Assembly: GCA_026770025.1 (NCBI GenBank)
Contig: JAMXDE010000005.1
Location: 3,224,001-3,288,000 of the forward strand
Direction of reading: 5' to 3'
From: Craspedostauros australis
Lineage: Eukaryota > Bacillariophyta > Bacillariophyceae > Mastogloiales > Achnanthaceae
Length of the DNA: 64,000 nucleotides
Of this stretch, positions 45,459 to 56,200 are shown one piece after another (position 1 is the first letter of the stretch; each line of letters opens with the position of its first letter). The notes beneath the pieces are model-generated. The model searched no databases, was not told where the DNA came from, and was given only the letters and a program-made list of their open reading frames with translations. Made by a program: the position numbers and the translations under genes.

Positions 45459-47151
45459 TCATTTTTTCGACCAAATCAAATCCTCAGCAACTGCGATGAA
45501 GTCTTCGGGTGGTTTGGTGCGCTTTTCGCGCACCGCGCCCTCCAGCGAGACGATATTGCAGCAATTCAGACACATGGTTGGAGTGGAGTCCATCATTCGG
45601 GATGAGAGTGTGTGCGAGCAGTACCACAGAATGGGCGCAGTTTGTATCATATCATGCCATGCCAACCAATCGGACATTGATTCAATTGTGAGTATGACTT
45701 GAAGTGAAGTGAGAATACAAATGGAAAAGAATGAAGGAGTGAATGGCAGGTGTTCCCACAAGCTCCGAAAGTCGTACTCCTCCAATGCGCCTATTGTGTG
45801 CACGCTTTCCATTCCTGATTTTTTGGTCTGCTCTGCGCCGCGCACATGTCATGCACAGCTGCGCGAGTGAACAACACAACCATACACAGCAGCAACAACA
45901 TCGACAATAATTGGCACTCACCTGATGCCAGCTGGGGCCAAATTCTTCATCACCACGCACGTTGGCTTCCGCGCACACGCCGCCACATTCCAACCATGCC
46001 AGACCTGTTGCGGGTTGTAATGCGGACCGCCACGACCTCAAAGGCACCGTAGGCGTAGAGCAAGGTGGGTCCGCTTGTTCGTGGGGACGCCTCTTCGACA
46101 TCATGAAGTGCAGAGCATCGGTGCTGTCTTTGCTTTCTGCGATGCATTGCATGACGTCCAAACCTTTTGAATCGAAATGACTCGGTAGCAATTGCAGCTT
46201 GCTGCCAAGGTGGACCTCTGGATCGACATGCTTCATGATCTCCATGTCTTCGCCATCAAACACGGACGCATCGCCGAGCCACAGCATGGTGGGCCTGTGT
46301 AGCTGGCAGTGTGGCCCAGAATCGATGGCCTTGTTGGGATCCGCAGATCGGACGCTGGCGCAGGCGATTGGGGCCTCTCTCGACTCCAGCAAACACAGCT
46401 GTTGGTCCCTTCCGATTGGTAGAATCCAACTTTGATCTGGCATGATCAATGTGCAGGAGGATGAGGTCGTTCTTCGTGACTGTGTGGTTTTCGCGGGGGA
46501 GGTTGTTGGAAGGTTCGAAGAGGGTGTGGTATATCCGATACTGATCCAATTGACAGATTTTTGACTTTGACGTAGATATGGATCTGGCCATGAATGTCTT
46601 GGCCCCCTCAGATGACCAGTCGGGTCGCAATGCGACCCTGAGAACGTGCCAACGAAATCGGTATCCGAATCTTCTGGCGCAAGCCAGGGTTTGAAATCCG
46701 GCGGATCTCCCGTCTCGATTCGGGTTTGATGTCTGGGCGGCAGCATGTGCTCGTACTTGACCTTCCATATCCAGAATTCGGTGGTCTGGTGGGTGATGGC
46801 TCTCGTGCGGATTTCGTAAATGCCCCTGCCGCGCACCCTCTGATCGTCAACGTAGGCGGAGACCGCGATGTCGGATTTTTCACCTTCGAAGACCACGAGC
46901 GCCGATGCCAGATCCGTGCCTCTGACCCACTCGCGGATCGTCCTGGAGTATCCTGCCTTTGTGAGAGACGAAGGATCAAAATCCGCTGCGGCCAGGAGGA
47001 TGTCCCTCATTTTGCAGCAGGATCTGATCTTGGGCTTGGTGGGACCGCCGAGCGTGTTGAGGCACATCTCGTTGGCCTTGGAGTCGAAGATCATGGAGGA
47101 TTTGCTATCCTCATCCTCCAACGAGATGGAGGGATCGTCTGCCATGTTCAT
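45459..47151 (-). CDS. Probable two-exon gene, unknown function
   Basis: Proposed exons are 47151-45922 and 45827-45459. A consensus donor CAG|GTGAGT sits at 45921, and a plausible acceptor (GAGCAG) at 45828 keeps the frame. The product would be about 532 residues starting MNMADD. The first 170 residues look well conserved in character (REWVRGTDLASALVVFEGE, then WIWKVKYEHMLPP), with a lipid-binding START-like feel that I cannot confirm. Residues of about 195-260 are Ser/Thr-rich and another frame reads equally well there, so a further intron or frameshift is possible. The second exon has paired cysteines (MCLNCC). I do not recognise the family. Confidence 0.4.
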
Positions 47152-47916
47152 TTCTCTTTGCGTTGTGGTGTGTTGTGGTGGGTGATGGTGTGTTGTGGCG
47201 TGGTGCATTGTGATGCGTTGGAATTGTCACGGTCGCACAAGCAGGAATGAGTGACCGTAACGGTACAACCCACCAACTGAACACGAGCGGCGATCGGTCA
47301 ATTGATCGAATCGATGAGAGATGCCAGTTGGGCGTGGGATGAAGCACTCCAGAAGATGAACGTGCTTGTGCATGATGCTCTTGATTGAAAAAAGATGATG
47401 GCGAGCGAGTATGGTACGTGCGGTTGCCAAGGCATGCCGATGGAAATGGAAATGGCAACGGCAATGATGCGAAGCCACGCGACGCGATGTTTCCCACCAG
47501 TCAACACAGGGCCCCTTTCGTCTCTTGTGTTGACTTGTTTCTTTTCTTTGTTTGTCCAAGTCTGTCTCTTTCACTGGCTCATGCGTTGAGATTCTCGACG
47601 AAGCCTTCAAGCCAACGTGCCAGGTTTTACTCAGCATATATGACGTCTGTCCGGATACCAGGGTCACAATCGACAATATTGATTACTTTTCATTGGCGCC
47701 AAAGAGTTCAAAGGACGTTCTGGAGGATACCTCCGACGAAACAAACTGTAAAAATCGTGAAATCGAATAAAAAACGCCGGAACGGCGGCCGTTGAAATGG
47801 ATCGAAACAGTGCAGAAAACAAAAAAGTGGGAGAAAAGCAAGAGTTCGCGACAAGGGCAACACCAGAGCGACGGAGGAGGTAACTGTGTGCAGATGACGT
47901 TGTTCAGGCATAGTCA
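47152..47916. other. Upstream/intergenic, no supported gene
   Basis: It starts with a GTGTTGTGGTGGGTGATGG-type repetitive stretch just upstream of the minus-strand gene, then has short frames on both strands without recognisable features. Confidence 0.45.
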
Positions 47917-48180
47917 TCAGGTTGCTCAGGGTTAGAGTTAGGGCTGGGGTTCTGGCTTGGGTTAGGGATCGAGGGAAGCAGTTGCTCAGGGCTAGAGTTA
48001 GGGTTGGGGTTGGGGTTAGGGTGCCGGCTGGGGTTTCGGCAACTTGGGAGAGACGAGGGAGGCAACTGCGTGCGGCTGACAATACTCACACAGAGCCAGG
48101 AAGTTACTCGATGTCAGGGTTAGGGATGGGATTAGGGGGCCAGAGGGTCAAGACCTGGATTAGATGTGTGGGTTGGGGTT
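47917..48180 (+). repeat. Degenerate telomere-like (TTAGGG-type) interstitial repeats
   Basis: Repeated words GGGTTAG, GAGTTAGGG, GGGTTGGGG and GGGATTAGGGGG occur in clusters at about 47927-47967, 47985-48040 and 48114-48180, all G-rich on the plus strand. The pattern is variant TTAGGG repeats interrupted by about 20-70 bp. It is not a functional telomere in this position. Subtelomeric-type satellite or an ancient fusion or repair scar are the options. Confidence 0.7.
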
Positions 48181-48751
48181 GCCACTGCGTACATGACTGT
48201 GGCAAGGGCGCTGTCCATTTCCATCTTGGGACCAGCAATTCACATCGTCCAATTCAGCGCTGCGCAACTTGCATCGTATGCGTCTTGTGCATTGCAGCCA
48301 GTGCACCCACCTTGCTACCATGCTGACATAACAGACAGGAGGAAGAGTACCAAGGGCCGTGCCTACCATCCTGGTTGACGGCCCATTGCACATCGCACCG
48401 CATCACAATATGATACATCATATCACTCTCCATGCAACAACAGTTTTGTGTTCACACCAACGATTCTGTGCGAGCACAAGATAGAGTCACGCTCCGGAAA
48501 TTCAAGAATCGCGAACAAGTCCCAAACGACGGAAGAAAAAAGAACGTTTTGGGATGAATGACCACTGCGACTCAGTTGAAGCGCCAACGAGCACCGTGGC
48601 GTCTGTGCGTTATTCACCTAATAGGTAGATTTACCATGAGTTTTAGCCCTCCATAACTCTTAAAATATAACGCCTTCAAGAGGTAGAAGGTGTTCAATAG
48701 AAACCTAACATTGATAGGAAGAGTATTATATGGTTGGATACCCGATCCGTG

Positions 48752-48794
48752 ATGCGACGCCGACTTTAGTGTACTATTTTGGCTCAGGCGGGTC
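48752..48794 (-). repeat. 43-bp dispersed element, minus copy
   Basis: Reverse complement of 35768-35810 with one mismatch. It ends 58 bp before the left terminus of the transposon at 48853, so the transposon may have landed beside or in an older element. Confidence 0.75.
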
Positions 48795-48852
48795 ATAAGT
48801 GATGTCAAGATTCGCCCTGATGTGCTATTCCCGGACAAACATGCTTCTTCTG

Positions 48853-49230
48853 GAACACCCAACATTTTGTCCGATTTTCACTTTTCTAGCTCGTGACTTA
48901 CCTTAACGGGACTTAATACACGGCGTTGAGACAAAAAAGTGAATCAGCCGAAATCCCAAAAAGCATATTTAGGGTTACGCTATTTTACTTCGATTGTGGT
49001 TCGTTCACGCCCATCAAGAGAGACCGGACAAAACCGGAGAAACTAGGTCAGACCGGACAGACCGGACAAAATGACCGGACAAAACGGACAGACCGGACAA
49101 AACGACCGGACAGACCGGACAGTCCGGACAAAACGACCGGACAAAACGACCGGACAAACCGGACAAAATGACCGGACAGACCGGACAAAACGGCCGGACA
49201 GAATGGATAGACCGGACAAAATTAACGAAC
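48853..49230 (+). repeat. Left terminal inverted repeat with subterminal GACCGGACA array
   Basis: Outer unique part 48853-49015, then about 200 bp of GACCGGACA / AACCGGACA / AAACGACCGGACA units (49020-49225). The array differs slightly in unit order from the right end, consistent with independent expansion. Confidence 0.85.
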
Positions 49231-51136
49231 TTAACGGACACCGCTAACGGACAGTGACCCAAACCAGCACTGAAGGCCGGCGCGGTGACGTGCGATGGAT
49301 CAAATGGGAGAAACATTGCGAGTGTCTGGGTTGAGTGTGGAGGACTACCTCCGGCAAGTATTTTTGGTTGATGCGATTAGTATGTGGAAAGTAGACAGCA
49401 AAAGCTGTGAAGAGTGATGCTGGTTCTTACTGTTTCATACTCCATTCTGAGACACTCTGCTCAAGTTCAATACGCTCTGCTCAATTAAGGGTTGCTGTGC
49501 TTGGTTTCAAGATAGAAAATAAGCTTGATTTGTCACACTTCCTGGTAGATGTGTTCTTTGAATTTGCGTTTTCCAAATTGCACATATATACTGGTCAGGT
49601 TTGCTGCAACTCTGATGGTGTCACCTCCATTTGTTCAGCTTCTTGGGTGTCTTGTTGGAGGAGCATACTTGCAGTGGACATGTTGAGCACCAAGCCTCCA
49701 CAAGAATTCATTGCTTCTCTTGGGTGTATGCATCTATCATGTTCCAATGAGGCCAATTCCACCATGGGGTGCAACTCTTTCTTGCCCAACTGTTTCCAAT
49801 GATCGCAAAGGTGAGCTTCAAACTGGCTGAGCACAACTTCAACAAATTCAGCCATGTGGAAGCAGCATGTGTCCCACACTTCTGCAGCAGATAACTCTTC
49901 TTCAGTCATTGGCACAACACCATCTAGCAAGTCCTGTAGAATGATGAATTTTTCTTTGCTAGCCTTTCACTTGATACAACCCTCTCTTCTTGACATGGTG
50001 GGGATGTTTGGAGTATGCTGTGGTGTTTGTGCTATGTCTTGACCACTCCTTTCTTGTTGATTCTGTGGAACAATGATGATTTCACTCAGGATTTGGCTTC
50101 TGTGCGATTCTTCGAGCTTGGCATGATGCCTGGCTGTCTGAGTTTCTGAGAGATAAAATGAGAGAGCTTGCCCCAAACATTCGAGAAGAACGAACTGTTG
50201 CGAAAATGCAAGCTTGTCCATCCACGGATGCAGGAGCAGCAAGAAGCATTCTCTGATTGGACTGCTTGATGTGTTGTGCCAAGAATAGACAAAGAACAGA
50301 CCAAGTTGCCAAGTACCTGCAGCAAACATAGAACATAATGACAAGACAGTGATACAACCAAAGTGAGGACAACAGAATGCAGAGAGAGAAAGCTCACAAA
50401 TCAAACTTCATTCGTTCTTGCCCTTTCTTGTCATGATGACAGTGCCTGCCTCAAGGTAAGCAGCCACAGGAACAGCATCATCAATGTCTTGGACTTCTCT
50501 CACTATGGTGATCCACAACTATGATCCATCTATCCCACTTGTGCTGCAAAATTCCACAGCACTTTGGCTATGACAGGACTTGCACTCCACATACTCTGAT
50601 GTCTTCCTTGCATTGGATGACAATGATTGGAGTCCCGTGGAAAATGCCCTCAAGAATGAATATTTCTGACACAGACTTTCTATGTTGAAACTTCTTTTCT
50701 CTTGACTCAATGCTTGCACATTGCAACAGCATCAATCTCACAACCAAGAACACAGCAATGATGTTGACAAATCCTCAAGTAGGGAAGATCAACCATAATG
50801 CACCAAACATATTGGCAATTTCACACCTAATGGAGAGAATACCAATGACAACAAAGCCAGCAGCATTGCCACCACATCACATCAACAGAAGCCATACATA
50901 CCCTCTGTACAAATGCTCATCGCTTAACCATTGGGTGTCCTGGAACAAGGTTTTATTGCTGAACTGGTTGTTGCCCTTTGTTTCTTGACATGACAATGGA
51001 TCAAAGAAATACCATGTTCTGATCTCACTATGCATCTTGGCTGGAAACTATTTCAGGTATTTGGGATGACGTGCACACAACCACTACTTCCACAGCAAAA
51101 ATATCACAATATGACAACACTGGAAGAGGCTTCTGA

Positions 51137-51880
51137 ATGTTCCTTGCAGTTCTATGCTTTCTATGGACCTATCCAAAGAATGCCAACATCCTTGCTGCAG
51201 CATATGGGATATGTTGATAGTATGCAATATGGAATCATCTATGGTGCTGGATCAAAATGATTGCAGCAATGAAAGCTGGCATGATTGTTTGGCCAAGCTC
51301 ATTGAATGATCCAGAGGGAACAGCTTTCATTGCCACAGTTGACAGCACAGATTTTCATGCATGGGAGCAGAAACACTCAACACTCAACACAGATCTGGCA
51401 TGGGGCTTGAAGAAGTTCAACCATGGTGCTCTCAAATACCAGATTGCAATCACTGTGTACCACTTAAAGTGTGTTTGGATCCACAGGCTCCATCAAGGAG
51501 GTAAACATGACTTGATTATTTGTTGTGAAGGATTGTTGCATCAGATCGCAGGCGGAAAAGTCATCATTGCTGATCGTGGGCACAGGACGAGTCGTATGAA
51601 AAAGAATATGATGTGAACACCAAATGAGATCGATGGGCCAGAACTTGAAAACTTCAAGAGCAGAGCACGGTTGCATCATGAGACCTTCAATGAGAGACTG
51701 GAGTTCTTCAGCATGCTGGAGATCACTTTTTGCATGGCACAGAAAAGCAGAAGCATGTGTTTGAAGCCAGTTGTGCCATTGTGCAATACCATCAGGATGA
51801 TGGAGCAGAACTCTTCAAGATTTGATGTCATACCACAAAACATTAATAAGAACAACACACATAATGCAATAGAGCCGGAC
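51137..51880 (+). pseudogene. DDE transposase remnant (DDE_Tnp_4 / Harbinger-like)
   Basis: One frame is readable with in-frame stops at 51215-51220 (two) and 51614. Recognisable in order are LCFLWTYPKNANILAAAYGI, then IVWPSSLNDPEGTAFIATVD with the first Asp, then KFNHGALKYQIAI, GGKHDLII and GKVIIADRGH with the second Asp region. A tail RARLHHETFNERLEFF follows. This order is the one I know from the abundant diatom transposases. The stops make it non-functional. The upstream part of the gene is not recognisable. Confidence 0.8.
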
Positions 51881-52049
51881 ATTTGCATTGGCATGATGCC
51901 ATACTTCAGTGCGAAGCTGGCTTGTTGTCTTGTTTCGCTGATCTGTTCTTGTGGTTTGGGTTGGCTTGCGTCACTCAGTGCGAAGTAGTTTTGTCTGTTT
52001 CTTCACGATCCAAATGTCCGTTATATTCGACCAAACGTCCGTTAAATAG

Positions 52050-52428
52050 TTCGATAAACTCTTGAGTTTTGTCCGGTCTGTCCGGTTGATTCGATTGTTT
52101 TGTCCGGTCTGTCCGGTCATTTTGTCCGGTTTGTCCGGTCTGTCCGGTCGTTTTGTCCGGTTTGTCCGGTCTGTCCGGTCGTTTTGTCCGGTCTGTCCGG
52201 TTTGTCCGGTCATTTTGTCCGGTCTGTCCGGTCTGACCTAGTTTCTCCGGTTTTGTCCGGTCTCTGTCGTGCCTGGACCAACGACAATTGAAGAGCAATA
52301 GCGTAACCCTATCTACGATTTTCAGGATTTCAGGCGATTCACTTTTCTGTCTCAACGCAGTGTATTAAGTCCCGTTAAATTAGGTCACGATCTAGAAAAG
52401 TGAAAATCGGACAAAATGTTGGGTGTTC
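52050..52428 (-). repeat. Right terminal inverted repeat with subterminal TCCGGTCTG array
   Basis: Reverse complement of the left end. The array of TCCGGTCTG / TCCGGTTTG units occupies about 52068-52265, followed by the unique outer part to 52428. Such arrays often serve as transposase-binding sites in DNA transposons; that role is inferred here. Confidence 0.85.
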
Positions 52429-52666
52429 CTGGTGACTGTTGATATTTCTTGCTTCATATTATGGTTCTCCTTCATAGTTGTGGAAAGGGATGACATGACC
52501 AACTAATCCAAGCCCGTGCACAATGCGCGTCGCTGTGACATTATTGGCACAAATCGCCACCTTGGCTCATGTCTGGCCGTCTTTTCTGCGCAGTGTTTTG
52601 TGTTGTCGAAACGAGGACTCTGAAATGAAATCGCTCGGCTGCGTTCTCGGTCGCCAATACGATCTC

Positions 52667-53026
52667 CTATTCCACAAACGAATACAGTTCTGGCGTGAGA
52701 ACAACGCACACGAAGCCACAAAAGGTGAACGATGCGTACGGAAGGCACCTACGCGCGAGTGCAGCGAATAACCGAAGGGACACGTCGACAAACAAGAACA
52801 ATCCAAGGGCAACAAAGCATCGTCCATACTGCACCTGCATGGGCAGGCCGGCGATGAACGGAAGTGCCTCCTCGGCAGGCAGAAAAAGGCCAGGCGATGC
52901 CATACCAATCATGTTGCCTCCCAAGCAGCGATCCCGTCTTCGGACGAGGCAGGTGCACCCGTGCGGAGGTGCGATGGGTGGTGATAACACATGTGTACGA
53001 GCTATACCAGCAGAAACAGGCGCCAT
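52667..53026 (-). CDS. Possible small membrane protein or exon, unknown
   Basis: ATG-initiated frame of 119 residues, divergent from STAND gene 5. It contains two hydrophobic segments (around CFVALGLFLFVDVSLRLF and FTFCGFVCVVL) and a coherent middle stretch (LFLPAEEALPFIAGLP). I do not recognise it. A competing plus-strand frame exists. It could be one exon of a longer gene. Confidence 0.25.
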   Translation of the reverse strand: MAPVSAGIARTHVLSPPIAPPHGCTCLVRRRDRCLGGNMIGMASPGLFLPAEEALPFIAGLPMQVQYGRCFVALGLFLFVDVSLRLFAALARRCLPYASFTFCGFVCVVLTPELYSFVE

Positions 53027-53063
53027 GCCGCACCATGCATCTCACGAAGAGGTGCCACAATCA

Positions 53064-53090
53064 CAATCACAATCACAATCCTAGTCAGCA
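53064..53090. repeat. Short (ACAATC)n microsatellite
   Basis: About four CAATCA units upstream of STAND gene 5. Confidence 0.85.
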
Positions 53091-53241
53091 TCAGCATCTC
53101 CCATAGAGTCGGCATCATCTTGACCTTCATCATCACCATCGTCGTTGTCGTCGTCGACTGCAAACATACATACGAATTCGACCGTCGTGCCCATTGTACG
53201 TACTCATAGAGTAGAGTATTCTGCCCTGCTCTACCTCCACC

Positions 53242-56200
53242 ATGGACCTGCAAATCCAACAAAGCTCAGCCGAGCGACCGAGGCATGTCAATGCGAACAA
53301 CTTCTCATCTGGAAGGGAGTTCTATGATGATGGATACACTGAGGAGGAGCAGAACTTCAACGACCTTCCGTCGACCTTCCTCGCTGCAACTTCCATTTCC
53401 GCCTCCGCTTCTGGCCAGCACAGCTACACCGGTACTGATGTTGGCGAAACAGTCGTCGCATTGCAAGATCCATCCACTTCGAACGGTGGTGTTGCTCCGT
53501 GGAGGCAGTCGTCCTGCTTCCTCGGCAGAGAGGCCGAGCTGCGGCAGCTCAAAGACTTGAAGGAACAAGTCATCGGGCAAGACACAACCTCGTGTGGGTC
53601 CGTCAGCAAGGAATCTGCCGAACGACCTGCAAGCAAAAGGGTGGATACGTATCCAGCCGTGCTGGTCTGGGGTGTTAGCGGCACGGGCAAGTCCACACTC
53701 ATCGATCACTTCTTGCGGACATGCTGCATTTGCAACACTCGGCCAGGCCAGCCCAAGGAAAAGGACGGAACCCAACAGCGTTCACCACCAGCGACAACGA
53801 AGCCGACTTCCGAATCGTCGCCGTCCTGCTCGTGCTGTTACATCTTGCGCGGGAAGTACGATGAATACACTGGCCAGAGCGACCCATTCTCTGCCATCGT
53901 GCACGCCATCCAGGATTTCGTATCCCAGCTCAAGCGCGGTCCCAAAGAAGAGCTCCATCGAATCCGCGAGTGTGTGCGAGTGGCCTTTCCCACCGGCGGA
54001 TTCCGTCCGTTGGTGAAAGTGGTACCTTCTCTTTCCATCCTGTCACCAACGCGGACGGTCCGAAGGGAGACGTCCATGACTCTTCGTTCAGGCAGCCGCG
54101 GCGATAATCGCTTTGGCGACAGCATCGCTGAAAGCAAAGAGGACACCATCGGTGAATCCTCTCTGCCGATATCAGGCGGGGTCCTCACCGAAAAGACCTG
54201 GAATCAGCTGCGGTATGTCTTTGTGCAGTTCATCAAGGCAATCTCGACCAAGAAGCGACCCATCTACATGTTCTTGGACGATCTGCAGTGGTCCGCCAGC
54301 ATCGGCTTGAGTTTGCTTGCGAAGCTCGTCGATGACACGGGGTTGAAGAACTTCTTGCTGCTGGGCGCCATCCGTCAGGAGGCCAACCCACACTGCGACG
54401 AACCAGTGGATCTCTCTCCCGACCACCCGTTAGCGCAATGTTTCGTCACACCATTGTCACCAGGCGAGGATGAAGGTGAAGATGGCAACCGAAACGAGGC
54501 TGATGGCGCATCAGCCACAACTGCAACCACGCCAATGTCCCAAGCTGGCGCACACCGTCATCCACGAAGCCTCCGCCAGATCAAGATCACCAACCTCTCA
54601 CAACATGACATGACCGCGTGGCTTTCGACCATGCTGCAGTGCGACGACGTCGAGATTCTTGCCAGGAAGCTCCATGCCAAGACGCACGGCAACATCTTCT
54701 TCACCTTGCAAGCACTCGAAGACCTTGAACGGAAAAACTTCCTCGTCTTCAGTCGCATATCCTTCCAATGGGAGTGGAACCTTCAAAAACGCAGGCGCAA
54801 GACCAAGCACGTGGATCAGCGCGATGACAAGAGCATCGCCAGCAGCACCCAGCTGCCCATCAGCAACAACCTCACTGGCATCATCGAATCCAAGCTGTGC
54901 GAGCTTCCGAAGCAGCTGCAGCAAGTGCTGTCCATCGCGGCGTACATCCGATCGATGTTCGACATCTCAGTTTTGCTTCGGGTGCTCAAGAACGAGTGCA
55001 AGCATGTGGATGGAGAGGTCGCTGAGATGGGCGGCATATCCACCACACAGGAGCTCTCCGACATGCTGGAGGCTGCCGTTCTGGAACGTCTGATCTCCAA
55101 CACCATCGGAGGCACCAGGTACCATTTTGTGCACGACAGCATCCAGCAGGCTGCTTACGGATTGATCCCGTTCGGTGAGGCGCGCGAAAAGCTGCGCGTG
55201 CGAATCGGCCGCTGCTTGTTGAAGATGTGCCGTTCCATGCGGCTCCGCTTCCAACACCAGCACGAGAACGGCCGTGCGCATGGATCCAACGCGAGCGATG
55301 GAATCCCACACCAAGGCAAGGACGAAGACAAGAACGCAATATGCTCCCAATCCACGCATTCCACAACATCCACCGAGACTTCCGTTTCCGCCTTCTCCGA
55401 CTTCGACGTGGATGATGGCCTCCTCTTCGTGGCGGCGGACCATTTGAACAGCGTGCAGACGAAGGACCACGTCTTTTCTGCCACGATGAATCTGGAGGTC
55501 GGTCAAAGGGCATCCGAAATCGCGGCCCTCGAATCTGCCGCCGTGTACTTGCAGAAGGCCCATGCCGCGCTGCGACGTGTGAGGATTGCGCGCAAGGCAT
55601 CCCCAAGCAATTCCTCCAAGAGCCTTGGCGGCGCAAATGGCCAGGGCGCCAGCTCGTCAATTTGGGACAGCGATGAGCACTACGTCATGTGCTTGCAGGT
55701 CCATCGTGCACGAGCTGACATTGAGCTATCCCTGAGTCGGTACCAGGTTGGCTACGAACTGTGCAACCAAATTCTGGAGAGAGCGAGGTCGCTCGATGAC
55801 AAGATCCCGACGTACTATTCCATGGCGAGGGCGCTGGGCCGTGACGATCGGCAGACGGAGGCACTTGACCTTGATGTCACAGTGTTGAGAACGTTGGATG
55901 AGTTCCCAAAGGGATGGTACTCGCTCCATATAGCCAAATCTATGCTCAAGATCAAGTCCTTCCTGCGCACGAATACCAACGAGGACATTCTCGCGATGCC
56001 GCTTCTTTCGGACCCAAGAAAGATGTTTGCGATGAAGATCGCGGCTGACCTCAACACCCGTCTGCAGGTGACCAACAACAGGATCATGCTGATCCTGAAC
56101 CTCTGCAGGATGCTGCGTGCAACCATCAAGTATGGCATAAGCGGAGAATCGGCGCTGGCGTTCACAACATACGGGCTCGCGGTTGCTGCCATGGGAGATC

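Larger units (their letters stand above)
48853..52428. mobile_element. DNA transposon with long terminal inverted repeats, inactive
   Basis: Both ends begin GAACACCCAACATTTTGTCC (inverted on the right) and are flanked by CTG (48850-48852 and 52429-52431), a candidate 3-bp target duplication. The terminal repeats run for about 370 bp each. They include GTGTATTAAGTCCCGTTAA/TTAACGGGACTTAATACAC-like blocks and arrays of GACCGGACA units. The interior carries a broken DDE transposase at its right end on the plus strand and other decayed frames. A 3-bp target duplication and DDE_Tnp_4-like transposase fit the PIF/Harbinger or IS5-like superfamily. Confidence 0.8.

Noticed and set aside
49020-49225. 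GACCGGACA array considered as a CRISPR-like or protein repeat
   Set aside because: Units are contiguous without spacers and sit within the inverted ends of a transposon in a eukaryotic genome. The RTDR-type peptides are a by-product.
49595-50404. Minus-strand frames inside the transposon
   Set aside because: Short, interrupted and without a recognised domain. They may be remnants of a second element gene, but I cannot support a call.
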